Assembly (NCBI RefSeq): GCF_014697105.1 | Contig: NZ_JACJRF010000011.1 | Coordinates: 80,425-144,424 of the forward strand | Length of the DNA stretch: 64,000 nucleotides | DNA from: Anabaena subtropica FACHB-260 | Lineage (GTDB): Bacteria; Cyanobacteriota; Cyanobacteriia; Cyanobacteriales; Nostocaceae | Direction of reading: 5' to 3' | Shown: positions 34,642 through 42,083 of the stretch, in pieces | Layout: each line of letters begins with the position of its first letter | Numbering within the stretch: the stretch's first letter is position 1 | Notes under the pieces: generated by a model | What the model was told of the DNA's origin: nothing | Databases searched by the model: none | Seen by the model: only the letters and a program-made list of their open reading frames with translations | Program-made: the position numbers and the translations under genes

Positions 34642-35079
34642 TCAATTGACCTGTAATGGTGGTGGATTATCCTGATCAACGTATCCCTGGCTAATTTCCA
34701 CAATATTGCCATCGGGATCAGCTACCCACACTGTGCGCCACCCAGGAATAAAGCTATCAAAGTTGAGTGGTCCAAGAGTTATGTTTGCATCATTGCCAAT
34801 TTCAGCCAATTTAGCATCAACATCATCAACTTGGAAACCAAAATGCCGCCAAGCTGGATAGGTAGGCCCATCTTGGGTAGCTAGAGGGCCTGGGGTTTCT
34901 CCTTTGGCTTGGAAGAGTTCCAGGTACATATCGCCCAACTTTAGAAAGACAATCTGTTCATTATTGCCAATTGGTGCCACCCTGGCCCGCTTAAAGCCGA
35001 AATATTTGGTGTAGAATTTTTCAGTTGCAATCGGATCTTTGCAGCTGATTGCCATTTGAGAAACTTTTAGCAAAGTCAT
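34642..35079 (-). CDS. VOC-family protein (glyoxalase/dioxygenase fold)
   Basis: A 145-aa protein with the paired beta-alpha-beta-beta-beta VOC layout: LKVSQMAISCKDPIATEKFYTKYFGF, MYLELFQAKG, PAWRHFGFQVDDVDAKLAEIG, VWVADPDGNIVEIS. Possible metal ligands are Glu in YLELFQ, His in WRHFGF and Glu in NIVEIS; the fourth position (usually His in strand 1) is Gln. Family members include glyoxalase I, fosfomycin-resistance proteins and ring-cleaving dioxygenases, so activity cannot be read from sequence. Last tight gene of the operon, 32 bp after the duplicated SnoaL-like gene. Confidence 0.87.
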   Translation of the reverse strand: MTLLKVSQMAISCKDPIATEKFYTKYFGFKRARVAPIGNNEQIVFLKLGDMYLELFQAKGETPGPLATQDGPTYPAWRHFGFQVDDVDAKLAEIGNDANITLGPLNFDSFIPGWRTVWVADPDGNIVEISQGYVDQDNPPPLQVN

Positions 35080-35111
35080 TACTTAATTCCTTAATGAGAT
35101 AGGGAGTTTAG

Positions 35112-35933
35112 TTACGCGTATGTACCATCTGGGTACTGAACTACACCAGCAAAGTGAACAGCAATTTTGCGATCGCGCAGCACCCAGTTATCATAGAAAC
35201 TGACTTCACCAACATCGCCATTGATACTTCTGGTTTTGAGGCTTTCGACTATCATCAATGTATTTTCGGTTTCAGCCCACTGGTCAAGCTTGACTTCAAA
35301 ATCTTCTAAACTAAAGATGCGACTTTCAAAAAACTGTTTCAGTGCTTGACGACCACGGACATATAGTGGTTTGCGATTTTCGGTCAAGGTGCTAATTAAC
35401 AGGACATCTTCGGTATATTGGTTAAGTAAACCATCCACATTCTTAGCTTTAATGAAGCCGATATGTTCTTTATAAAAATTGCCTAAGGGAGATGCAGGTA
35501 CTTCTGTTTTAATTGTTCCTGCATTTACATAAGTTTTATCTGGATACTGAATTACACCAGCAAAATGAATGGTGATTTTTCCATTTTGTAAAAACCAGTT
35601 ATCATAAAACTCCACACTACCGACTTCACCAGTTTTACTTGTGGTTGTTAACTCCTCTACCATCATCAGTGTGTTTTCAGTTTCAGCCCATTGATTGAGT
35701 CTGATTTCAAAATCTTCTAAACCGAAAATACGACCTTCAAAAAATTCTTTGAGTGCTTGACGACCTTGTACATAAAGTGGTTGGCGGTCTTCTGTTAAGG
35801 TGCTGATTAGTAAAGCATCATCAGCATATTGGTTAAGTAAACCATCAAGATTCTTAGCTTTAATGAAACCGATATGCTCTTTGTAGAGTTGGCTGATGGG
35901 AGATACCAGCAATTGTTCGATTGGTGTACTCAT
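35112..35933 (-). CDS. Tandemly duplicated SnoaL/NTF2-like protein
   Basis: A 273-aa protein made of two near-identical NTF2-like domains (about 12-137 and 150-273). Both repeat FYKEHIGFIKAKN.DGLLNQY and QWAETENTLM, and both end HFAGV.QYPD.TY. The two halves are about three-quarters identical by eye, so the duplication is fairly recent. The pair would form in one chain the dimer that single-domain NTF2-like proteins form from two. Possible roles are small-molecule cyclisation, isomerisation or binding. Third of three adjacent NTF2-like genes in the operon. Confidence 0.88.
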   Translation of the reverse strand: MSTPIEQLLVSPISQLYKEHIGFIKAKNLDGLLNQYADDALLISTLTEDRQPLYVQGRQALKEFFEGRIFGLEDFEIRLNQWAETENTLMMVEELTTTSKTGEVGSVEFYDNWFLQNGKITIHFAGVIQYPDKTYVNAGTIKTEVPASPLGNFYKEHIGFIKAKNVDGLLNQYTEDVLLISTLTENRKPLYVRGRQALKQFFESRIFSLEDFEVKLDQWAETENTLMIVESLKTRSINGDVGEVSFYDNWVLRDRKIAVHFAGVVQYPDGTYA

Positions 35934-36046
35934 AGTAATCCTTTATGTAGGGTATGAAGATGGCAAGAAAATTTGTGTTTGTAGTTAGTAGCTATTGCTA
36001 ACTACAAACAACTTGTTAGGCATAGCTGAAAATTATGGTTATTCGA

Positions 36047-36418
36047 TTAAGCCCAAAAACCAAAGTGATAAACAATTTGTCCATTACGCATAGTCCAGGC
36101 ATCACCAACTGATACTAAACCGAGTTTACAGTTAAATTTTGCTTGGAAAAAAATAGCGTCTTCGGCTTCAGTGAAGTCTAGAGATTTGATATCAATATAT
36201 TCGATTGCTTTCAAGTAATCGTGAAAGAATGTTTTGATATTTTCCCGACCATTAATTGTGATGGGTGCAGGTGTATTCTCAAAGCCATTGAAGAAAGTAA
36301 TTAATACAGCATCTTCTGCATAATCTCTATCTACCATTTCATCGATTTTGCCAGCAGAAATAGTCTCTAGATGTTTGTCGAAGAATTGACGTGCAGGTGA
36401 AACGGTTGAAGTTACCAC
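36047..36418 (-). CDS. SnoaL/NTF2-like protein
   Basis: A 123-aa single-domain NTF2-like protein: N-terminal helix SPARQFFDKHLETISAGKIDEMVDRDYAEDAVLIT, then GRENIKTFFHDYLKAIEY and the terminal sheet FFQAKFNCKLGLVSVGDAWTMRNGQIVYHFGFW. It is clearly related to each half of the neighbouring duplicated protein (same order of helices and the final HFGF/HFAG strand). It lies 113 bp upstream of that gene on the same strand. Substrate or ligand unknown. Confidence 0.85.
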   Translation of the reverse strand: MVTSTVSPARQFFDKHLETISAGKIDEMVDRDYAEDAVLITFFNGFENTPAPITINGRENIKTFFHDYLKAIEYIDIKSLDFTEAEDAIFFQAKFNCKLGLVSVGDAWTMRNGQIVYHFGFWA

Positions 36419-36539
36419 TTTGATATCTCCTGTAATTGTGATGGAATTTATTCAGCATGGAGCGCTAATAACTAATTACTGATGCAGAGGTCATTTGCGC
36501 CCCAAAATTTTATTGCTTTACAGATGTCTGCAATCGTCT

Positions 36540-36989
36540 TTAAAGACGGGCAGATCCTTCATAATAACTAAGGGAATCAACAATGTAGGTGGCGATTACT
36601 GGCTTACCTGTATTAGCCGATCGCTTGATGATCCAAGTTTGATAAGCATCTAAAACAATGCGATCGCTTTTAGCTGCTGGTGGGTTCCACACACTAGCTT
36701 CCCATTTGACAACAACTTGCACCTTGGCCTCATCTCCTGAAGCTTCCACATTAACTTGCTTTAAGGTATGGACTTCATCAAAGAAAATCCGGATCACGCG
36801 ATCATACCAACCTTGAAATCCTTCAAAACCATAAACTGTAGCTTCAGGAAAGCGCATTTCTAGACCATCTTCCACTAGGAAAGGAATATAATCTTCTAGC
36901 GGAGCGTGAACGTCTAATTTTAAATACCAATCTGCTGCTAGTTGCTGAATTTCTGAAGCTGTTAAAGGTGCTACATTAGCTACGGTCAT
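36540..36989 (-). CDS. SnoaL/NTF2-like protein
   Basis: A 149-aa NTF2-like protein of a different branch from its two neighbours: LTASEIQQLAADWYLKLDVHAPLEDYIPFLVEDGLEMRFPEATVYGFEGFQGWYDRVIRIFFDEVH. The C-terminal sheet is KVQVVVKWEASVW...DAYQTWIIKR. The pocket would be lined by acidic and aromatic residues. It is 38 bp downstream of the ThDP-enzyme gene, so cotranscription is very likely. GTAAATTAG-type spacing and an AAGGAG site just upstream of the ATG support the start at 36989. Confidence 0.86.
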   Translation of the reverse strand: MTVANVAPLTASEIQQLAADWYLKLDVHAPLEDYIPFLVEDGLEMRFPEATVYGFEGFQGWYDRVIRIFFDEVHTLKQVNVEASGDEAKVQVVVKWEASVWNPPAAKSDRIVLDAYQTWIIKRSANTGKPVIATYIVDSLSYYEGSARL

Positions 36990-37027
36990 GAATTTTCTCC
37001 TTGTAAATTAGTAAAAATTTGTGCCTA

Positions 37028-38776
37028 CTATTGACCACACTTGACACCAATCTTTGTGCCGACAATTTCGTTAGTTATGATCAAATCAATCAAAAATGGC
37101 CCCTTATGATCCAAAGCTTTTTGGATAGCGGGAGCAATCTGATCTGGCTTCTCCACCCGAATCGCCTCAACTCCCAAAGACTTGGCTAATTCAGCAAAAT
37201 TAATATTTGGATCGCACAGGTTAAAAGAAGATGGGTAGTCGTGTTCTGGTATTTGCTGCTCACCCCAATAGTGGAGAATGTTGAGCTTGAGGATTTGATA
37301 GCTGTGGTTATTGCAGATGACAAACTTGGCATCTATATTGTGGTGCGCCGCAGTCCAGAGGGCTTGGATAGTATACATACTCCCACCATCACCAGTGAAA
37401 GCAACCACGGTTTTATCTGGATTAGCCAGCTTAATACCGATTGCTCCAGGAATACCAACACCGAGAGAACCGCCTCGTGTTTGGAAATATTGTCCTAGTT
37501 TTGTCGGTGGGATGTACCGACAAAGTTCTGGAGAATTGGTAATGGCTTCATCGAAGATAATCGCATCTGCTGGCAAATGGGCAGCTAATTCTTCTGCAAA
37601 ACGAGTCATGTGCAGAGGTACTGCATCCCGGACTGCTTTGTCAGCCTCAAATTTAGCAGTTGTTTCCCGCTTCTTATCCTCAGTGATCCGAGTAGTCCTG
37701 GCAAAAGCTTCTTGCTTCTGTTCAGGTGTCATGGTTGACTCAAGGACGGTGCTTAATTTGCTCAGGCTAGTTTTTGGATCACCAAGCAATCCTAAATCCA
37801 CCGGAAAGTTTTTCGCTATTTCATAGGTATTCAAGTCGATGTGAATCACTTTCGCTGACGGAGCAAAAACTCCAGACAGCGCCGGGAATACCTCTGGAAA
37901 AACGTAAGTTCCAGTAATCAATATTACGTCTGCTTGTGAAGTGACACGACGGCTATCATCGCCAAACATATGACCTAGTAGCCCTCCGAACAGAGGATGG
38001 GTAGCACTCATGTTCGCTTCTGATGAATCTGCTCCCCATACCTGCGCGCCGACCAACTCGGCTACAGATGTCAATTCAGCCTGGGCATCGGAAAAAGCTA
38101 CACCATCACCCATAATAATTAGGGGATGTTTAGCACCTGCTAATAAGGTTGCTGCTGTTGCTAGTTGTTCTGGTTCAGGAGCAACCCTGGTTACTGGAAA
38201 AGAAGTTGGCACAACCTCTTCATAATTAGCAGCATCGAGGATATCCATCGGTAGGGAAACGAACACAGGCCCCATAGGCGGTGTAGCCGCTATCTTGATG
38301 GCTCGGCGTAGCACACGTAATAAAGAAGAAGGATCAACCACCCTTGTTGACCATTTGGTGACAGGCTGGGCCATGCTGACCAAATCTGCTGCCATTTGGG
38401 CATCCATCGCATCGTAGCAAATACCAGCTTCGCCAGCCAACACAACCAATGGTGCATGACCACGCATAGCCTGATAAATCATGCCGATGCCATTCCCTAA
38501 ACCAACCCCACTATGAAGTTGCACAATAGTAGGCTTTTTGGTAGCACGGGCATAACCGTCACCTGCACCGACTGCAATTGTTTCTTGCAGTGCAAAGATA
38601 TATTCAAACTCTGGATAATAGTCCTTTAGTACATCTAGAAACCCCTGCTCAACTGTGCCAGGGTTGCCGAACATATAATGTATGCCATCGGCTAGAAGTT
38701 GTTCGATGATGGCAAAGCGTCCTGTTCTATTAGCGATCAAAGGCTTCTCGCTACTCTGTTTGGTCAAGCTTACCAT
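37028..38776 (-). CDS. Thiamine-diphosphate-dependent enzyme (acetolactate synthase / benzoylformate decarboxylase-like)
   Basis: A 582-aa ThDP enzyme with the three usual domains: PYR (about 18-180) with the activating Glu in FALQETIAVGAGDGYARATK (Glu65); a central domain (about 200-340, LLAGAKHPLIIMGDGVAF); and PP (about 385-560) with the ThDP/Mg motif GDGG...NN (VAFTGDGGSMYTIQALWTAAHHN, ICNNHSYQILKLN). No FAD-specific signature is obvious. Candidate reactions are decarboxylation of a 2-oxo acid or carboligation of an aldehyde; the exact substrate is unknown. Its start overlaps the stop of the DJ-1 gene by 7 bp, and it is followed by SnoaL-like genes. Confidence 0.92.
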   Translation of the reverse strand: MVSLTKQSSEKPLIANRTGRFAIIEQLLADGIHYMFGNPGTVEQGFLDVLKDYYPEFEYIFALQETIAVGAGDGYARATKKPTIVQLHSGVGLGNGIGMIYQAMRGHAPLVVLAGEAGICYDAMDAQMAADLVSMAQPVTKWSTRVVDPSSLLRVLRRAIKIAATPPMGPVFVSLPMDILDAANYEEVVPTSFPVTRVAPEPEQLATAATLLAGAKHPLIIMGDGVAFSDAQAELTSVAELVGAQVWGADSSEANMSATHPLFGGLLGHMFGDDSRRVTSQADVILITGTYVFPEVFPALSGVFAPSAKVIHIDLNTYEIAKNFPVDLGLLGDPKTSLSKLSTVLESTMTPEQKQEAFARTTRITEDKKRETTAKFEADKAVRDAVPLHMTRFAEELAAHLPADAIIFDEAITNSPELCRYIPPTKLGQYFQTRGGSLGVGIPGAIGIKLANPDKTVVAFTGDGGSMYTIQALWTAAHHNIDAKFVICNNHSYQILKLNILHYWGEQQIPEHDYPSSFNLCDPNINFAELAKSLGVEAIRVEKPDQIAPAIQKALDHKGPFLIDLIITNEIVGTKIGVKCGQ

Positions 38777-39597
38777 CCGTACCGCCTCAATCCTTTATCT
38801 AAAGCTTCCACCAATTTTTGACCAGTTGTATAAGAGTCTGCGGTAGACCGACCTGTAATGAATGGATAGTCAACAATCACAGAGATTTCTTTGCCAAAAT
38901 TACCGTGATATGCGCCATCTGGGCCTGTGGCATCTTGAAGAATATACTCTAAAGGATAGGGAGGTGGCCCCATGTTAATGTCAGCGCCGACGAATCCTGT
39001 ACCATCTTTGTAGTCATATTCTTTGCAATGACCAGTAACGTGCTTACCCCAAATAATGCTCTTGCGGTCTGCTAGGTCACGAGCAAAAGCTAGACAAGTT
39101 ACACCGTAGCATTCTGCGGCGATCGCCTTATTTTTTCTGTAAAAGCTGAGGATGAGGTCATGAACTCGATGGTTATTGACTAAATCAACGATAGGGCCAC
39201 TACCGCCCACAATCAATAAAGCATCGTATTGTTCCAAATCCTGCTGTACCTCGTCAAGGGCGTTATTGTAGGCTTCCATTTCCCGCAGGAATTTTTCCGC
39301 ACTCCAGTAAGGGCGATCGGGCAACCATTGTGATAAGACGATGGGATTGTCTAATCTGGGGTTCCTTGGATCTTCCAAACGCTTGACTTTTTCAGCCATC
39401 TCCTGAGAGACTACTGTCCTACCTAAAGGTGGGTCAATATATGTAGGGTCCATACTAGGAGGAAGTGCTACTGGTCTTTTTCCTGTTGGAGTAGCAAAGT
39501 CAACTTGATATCCCGCAGCATCAAAAGTTTCTAAAGGCCCTACTAGTTCTTCGCCCCAATAACCATATTCAGATAAAATCGTTAGAATTTTTCTCAC
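38770..39597 (-). CDS. DJ-1/PfpI-family protein (class I glutamine amidotransferase fold)
   Basis: A 275-aa protein with the DJ-1/PfpI fold. The nucleophile elbow is AIAAECYGVTCLA with Cys163, and the N-terminal Glu (YWGEELVGP, 16 or 17) is the usual partner acid. The long insert 40-120 (PPSMDPTYIDPPLGRTVVS...) is typical of larger glyoxalase-III/Hsp31-like or YhbO-like members rather than the short DJ-1 form. Possible functions are glutathione-independent glyoxalase, deglycase-like or hydratase activity. It overlaps the ThDP gene by 7 bp and lies 37 bp after a second DJ-1 gene. Confidence 0.9.
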   Translation of the reverse strand: MRKILTILSEYGYWGEELVGPLETFDAAGYQVDFATPTGKRPVALPPSMDPTYIDPPLGRTVVSQEMAEKVKRLEDPRNPRLDNPIVLSQWLPDRPYWSAEKFLREMEAYNNALDEVQQDLEQYDALLIVGGSGPIVDLVNNHRVHDLILSFYRKNKAIAAECYGVTCLAFARDLADRKSIIWGKHVTGHCKEYDYKDGTGFVGADINMGPPPYPLEYILQDATGPDGAYHGNFGKEISVIVDYPFITGRSTADSYTTGQKLVEALDKGLRRYGW

Positions 39598-39634
39598 AAA
39601 ATTGTCTCCTAATCATGAATGTATTTGGAAATAA

Positions 39635-40318
39635 TTAGCTTACTGCTCTTAGTCTAGAAACAGATGTTGTAGGTCTTCTGCCTGAGAAACGATTAGTAGC
39701 AATAGATAATTCTTGGATTTGTTCAGTAATCGCATCAATGAAGGCTTCAACTTCGTGTTTTGAACGACCAGTAATCAGGTCACCATCTACAACCACGCCT
39801 GAAGGTGATGGTGTGTAAATTGCACCGGCATTAATAATATCTGCAAGCACTACTTCATGGCAGATAACTTGTCGCCCTTTGAGTAATTCAGGTATTGGTG
39901 TCAATATCCATAACCCGTGGCAAAGTGCGCCTTTAATAATCCTCGGATTAGCCATCGCCTGAGCGTAAAACTGTACAGCCGGTGAAGTGCAGACTTGTTC
40001 CGCACTAATGGGCTGACCTGTTGGTGGCTCAAAGTAACGTAGACGCACGCTAGTATAGTTCGCAGACATAATTACAGCTGCGTAGTCGTTAACATCTACG
40101 TTTTGGAAATCAATGTTTACATCTATTGTTTGGGGTGTATTACCTGTATCTTCATCACTGAAAAAACGAACGCTCGGCTGATCCCAGAGTCTAGACATCA
40201 GATGTACTGTTGCTTTTAGTTCTGAGAAGCGCTTTTGATAGGCTTCAATTTCTTCAGGAATGAACTCACTTTCTACAAGAATGGCGATTTTTTTCCCACC
40301 AAGGGATCTAGGTATCAT
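39635..40318 (-). CDS. DJ-1/PfpI-family protein
   Basis: A 227-aa DJ-1/PfpI protein. The elbow GALCHGLWIL has Cys133-His134, the CH pair of PfpI/YhbO-type enzymes; N-terminal acidic residues (VESEFIPEEIEAY) give the third catalytic position. The C-terminal extension after VEAFIDAITEQI is Arg/Ser-rich (RFSGRRPTTSVSRLRAVS). First gene of the operon reading to VOC; two copies of the shared promoter-like element lie 170-280 bp upstream. It is paralogous to, but clearly distinct from, the next gene, suggesting two non-identical subunits or two steps. Confidence 0.9.
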   Translation of the reverse strand: MIPRSLGGKKIAILVESEFIPEEIEAYQKRFSELKATVHLMSRLWDQPSVRFFSDEDTGNTPQTIDVNIDFQNVDVNDYAAVIMSANYTSVRLRYFEPPTGQPISAEQVCTSPAVQFYAQAMANPRIIKGALCHGLWILTPIPELLKGRQVICHEVVLADIINAGAIYTPSPSGVVVDGDLITGRSKHEVEAFIDAITEQIQELSIATNRFSGRRPTTSVSRLRAVS

Positions 40319-40486
40319 ATTGGTTCAATATTCTTAAGGTCACTAGTACTGCCGTGAAGTCAAAAGTCAAAAGAATTGTATTCCGAGCTTTTGCTCTATT
40401 AGAAATGATATTTTTATTCACGCTGTGCTGTACTAGATTATTAATGTGGAATGTATGTGACTTATTTTTTAAGTCTTTAATTAAAG

Positions 40487-40522
40487 AGTTTAGAGAGGAG
40501 AAAAAATAATTACAAGGGTGAA
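40487..40522 (-). promoter_or_regulatory. Shared promoter-like element (copy B, DJ-1/ThDP operon)
   Basis: Minus strand: TTCACCCTTGTAATT with TTGTAA as -35, then exactly 17 bp, then TAAACT as -10. Predicted transcription start near 40480, about 160 bp before the DJ-1 start codon. Confidence 0.6.
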
Positions 40523-40565
40523 TCTTTGGCAAAAAGGCTATATTCTTTTTTTAGAATATTTATGA

Positions 40566-40605
40566 TAATTTCAAAGCGCAAATCAGAAATAACAAGGGTT
40601 TATTT
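40566..40605 (-). promoter_or_regulatory. Shared element (copy C, weaker)
   Basis: Minus strand: AAATAAACCCTTGTTA, the same AACCCTTGT core about 80 bp upstream of copy B. No good TAnnnT hexamer stands at 17-18 bp, so it may be a regulator-binding half of the pair rather than a second promoter. Confidence 0.35.
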
Positions 40606-40744
40606 TTCGTTATATAACCTCTTTTTTTTGGTAATATACACTCAACAAATAATTGAAATTCTCTTTATAATTTAAATAATATTTTATAAAATATCAATAG
40701 CTAAGTTAAACCGTTGTTAAGTAGAAAGGCTGAATAAAATAAAA

Positions 40745-40831
40745 GTTTGTAATCAGGGCTACTCTACGGGAACGCTATGCTAACAGCCCTTTAAAACCTG
40801 GTAAATGAGTGATAAATCGCTCACTACAAAC
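40745..40831. repeat. Dispersed intergenic repeat with complementary ends
   Basis: Begins GTTTGTAATCAGGGCTAC and ends CGCTCACTACAAAC, which can pair; the core GGAACGCTATGCTAACAGCC matches the repeat at 20411-20462. Confidence 0.5.
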
Positions 40832-40892
40832 AAAATTCATATTTAATTGTTTCTACCTACTTAGCTATTTTTACACACTTAATTTGATGTAA

Positions 40893-42029
40893 ATGATGAA
40901 TTCAATCAACCAAGAAATATCTGACAAATTAAAGTTAATCCGCAACGCCTTAAATGAAACTGGTGCGATGGGTATACGATTGTACCGTTCAGATTGGTTT
41001 GCTTGGTCTACTGCTGGTGCTTCTAACACGGTGCTACTTGCTTCCGAGACTGGAGTAGCAGAAGTTCTCGTAACTGCTGAAGAAGCCTGGATATTGACTG
41101 ATGAGATTGAAGCCCAACGCTTACAGGATGAAGAACTTCCGGGTAGAGATGAGTCATCAAATCCTGTCTACAAGATGCACATTAATCCTTGGGCTGATAA
41201 GGCTGCTCGTGAATCTTTCGTGCGTGAAGTCACAAACGGAGGAAAGATTTTGAGTGACATTCCCAACGCTCATGAAAGCCCATTACCGATGTCACTCATC
41301 AATCAAAAGCGAGTGATAATGCCTACAGAATTGGAGCGTTATCGGCAAGTGGGGCGTTTAGCCAGTGAGGCTATAACTGAGGTACTTTTGCAAGCCCAGC
41401 CTACGTGGACAGAATGCCAATTAGCCGGAGCAGGTGCAGAAGCATTGTGGTCAAGAGGACTACATCCAGCCTTGACGCTAGTTGCTGGAGAAAAGCGTCT
41501 CCCCTTATACCGTCATGCCACACCCAAGCAAGAAAAGCTAGGACGTGCAACAATGCTGGTTTTTTGTGCGCGGGGATATGGTCTATATGCGAATCTAACG
41601 AGATTTGTCTTTTTTGGTTTGGGGCAGGCCAATGCAGAGATCCGAAATTTAGCTTCTTTGCATTCTCAAGTCCATCAGATTGAAGCTGAAGCTTTGAATT
41701 TGTGTATTCCTAATACGCCTATCAGTGCAATTTATGATGCCCTTGGTCAGGCTTATAAGCAGCATGGTTATCCAGACGCAATTCGTCAACATCATCAAGG
41801 AGGAACTACAGGCTATCTATCTCGTGAAATCATTGCCAATCCAACCACTAGTGAGATTTTAATGGAAAACACTGCTGTCGCCTGGAATCCAAGTTTACCA
41901 GGAGCTAAGGTGGAAGATACTTTCATCATTCTCAAGGATGGAGGGCTAGAAAACCTGACTTTCGATCCAAAATGGCCAAGTATCAAAGTTGAAGGACGCG
42001 ATCGCCCCGTACCATTAGAAATTGACTAA
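40893..42029 (+). CDS. M24 (pita-bread) family protein with lost metal ligands
   Basis: A 378-aa protein with an N-terminal creatinase-like domain (about 1-130) and a C-terminal pita-bread fold. Compared with metal-dependent aminopeptidases, the first Asp motif (vDaG) reads VFCARG, the SDxTR motif reads ANLTRF, and the IEPG Glu motif reads AWNPS; only a His in QHHQGG and the VEDT Glu remain. So it is probably not a dinuclear metallopeptidase and may resemble creatinase, a metal-free member of the fold. Monocistronic and divergent from the DJ-1 operon. Two tandem ATGs (40893, 40896) are both possible starts. Confidence 0.8.
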   Translation: MMNSINQEISDKLKLIRNALNETGAMGIRLYRSDWFAWSTAGASNTVLLASETGVAEVLVTAEEAWILTDEIEAQRLQDEELPGRDESSNPVYKMHINPWADKAARESFVREVTNGGKILSDIPNAHESPLPMSLINQKRVIMPTELERYRQVGRLASEAITEVLLQAQPTWTECQLAGAGAEALWSRGLHPALTLVAGEKRLPLYRHATPKQEKLGRATMLVFCARGYGLYANLTRFVFFGLGQANAEIRNLASLHSQVHQIEAEALNLCIPNTPISAIYDALGQAYKQHGYPDAIRQHHQGGTTGYLSREIIANPTTSEILMENTAVAWNPSLPGAKVEDTFIILKDGGLENLTFDPKWPSIKVEGRDRPVPLEID

Positions 42030-42034
42030 AATGG

Positions 42035-42079
42035 AGCCAGCCGCCAGACTGATTGTATATAACAGGTTTGCGGCTGGCT
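42035..42079. terminator. Bidirectional hairpin between convergent M24 and malQ genes
   Basis: Perfect 10-bp stem AGCCAGCCGC/GCGGCTGGCT with a 25-nt loop occupies the 54-bp gap between two converging stop codons. Position and stability fit a shared terminator although the T-runs are poor. Confidence 0.6.
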
Positions 42080-42083
42080 ACTT

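Larger units (their letters stand above)
40319..40892. other. Divergent regulatory region between DJ-1 operon and M24 gene
   Basis: 574 bp, strongly A/T-rich. It holds promoter-like copies B and C on the minus strand and a dispersed repeat at 40745-40831. The M24 gene reads away to the right. No gene is evident; a 74-codon frame at 40308-40532 overlaps the DJ-1 start and is discounted. Confidence 0.55.

Noticed and set aside
37028..38776. ThDP enzyme as ScyA, i.e. a scytonemin cluster
   Set aside because: There is no ScyB-like dehydrogenase, no ScyC-F and no aromatic amino-acid genes nearby; the neighbours are DJ-1 and SnoaL-like genes.
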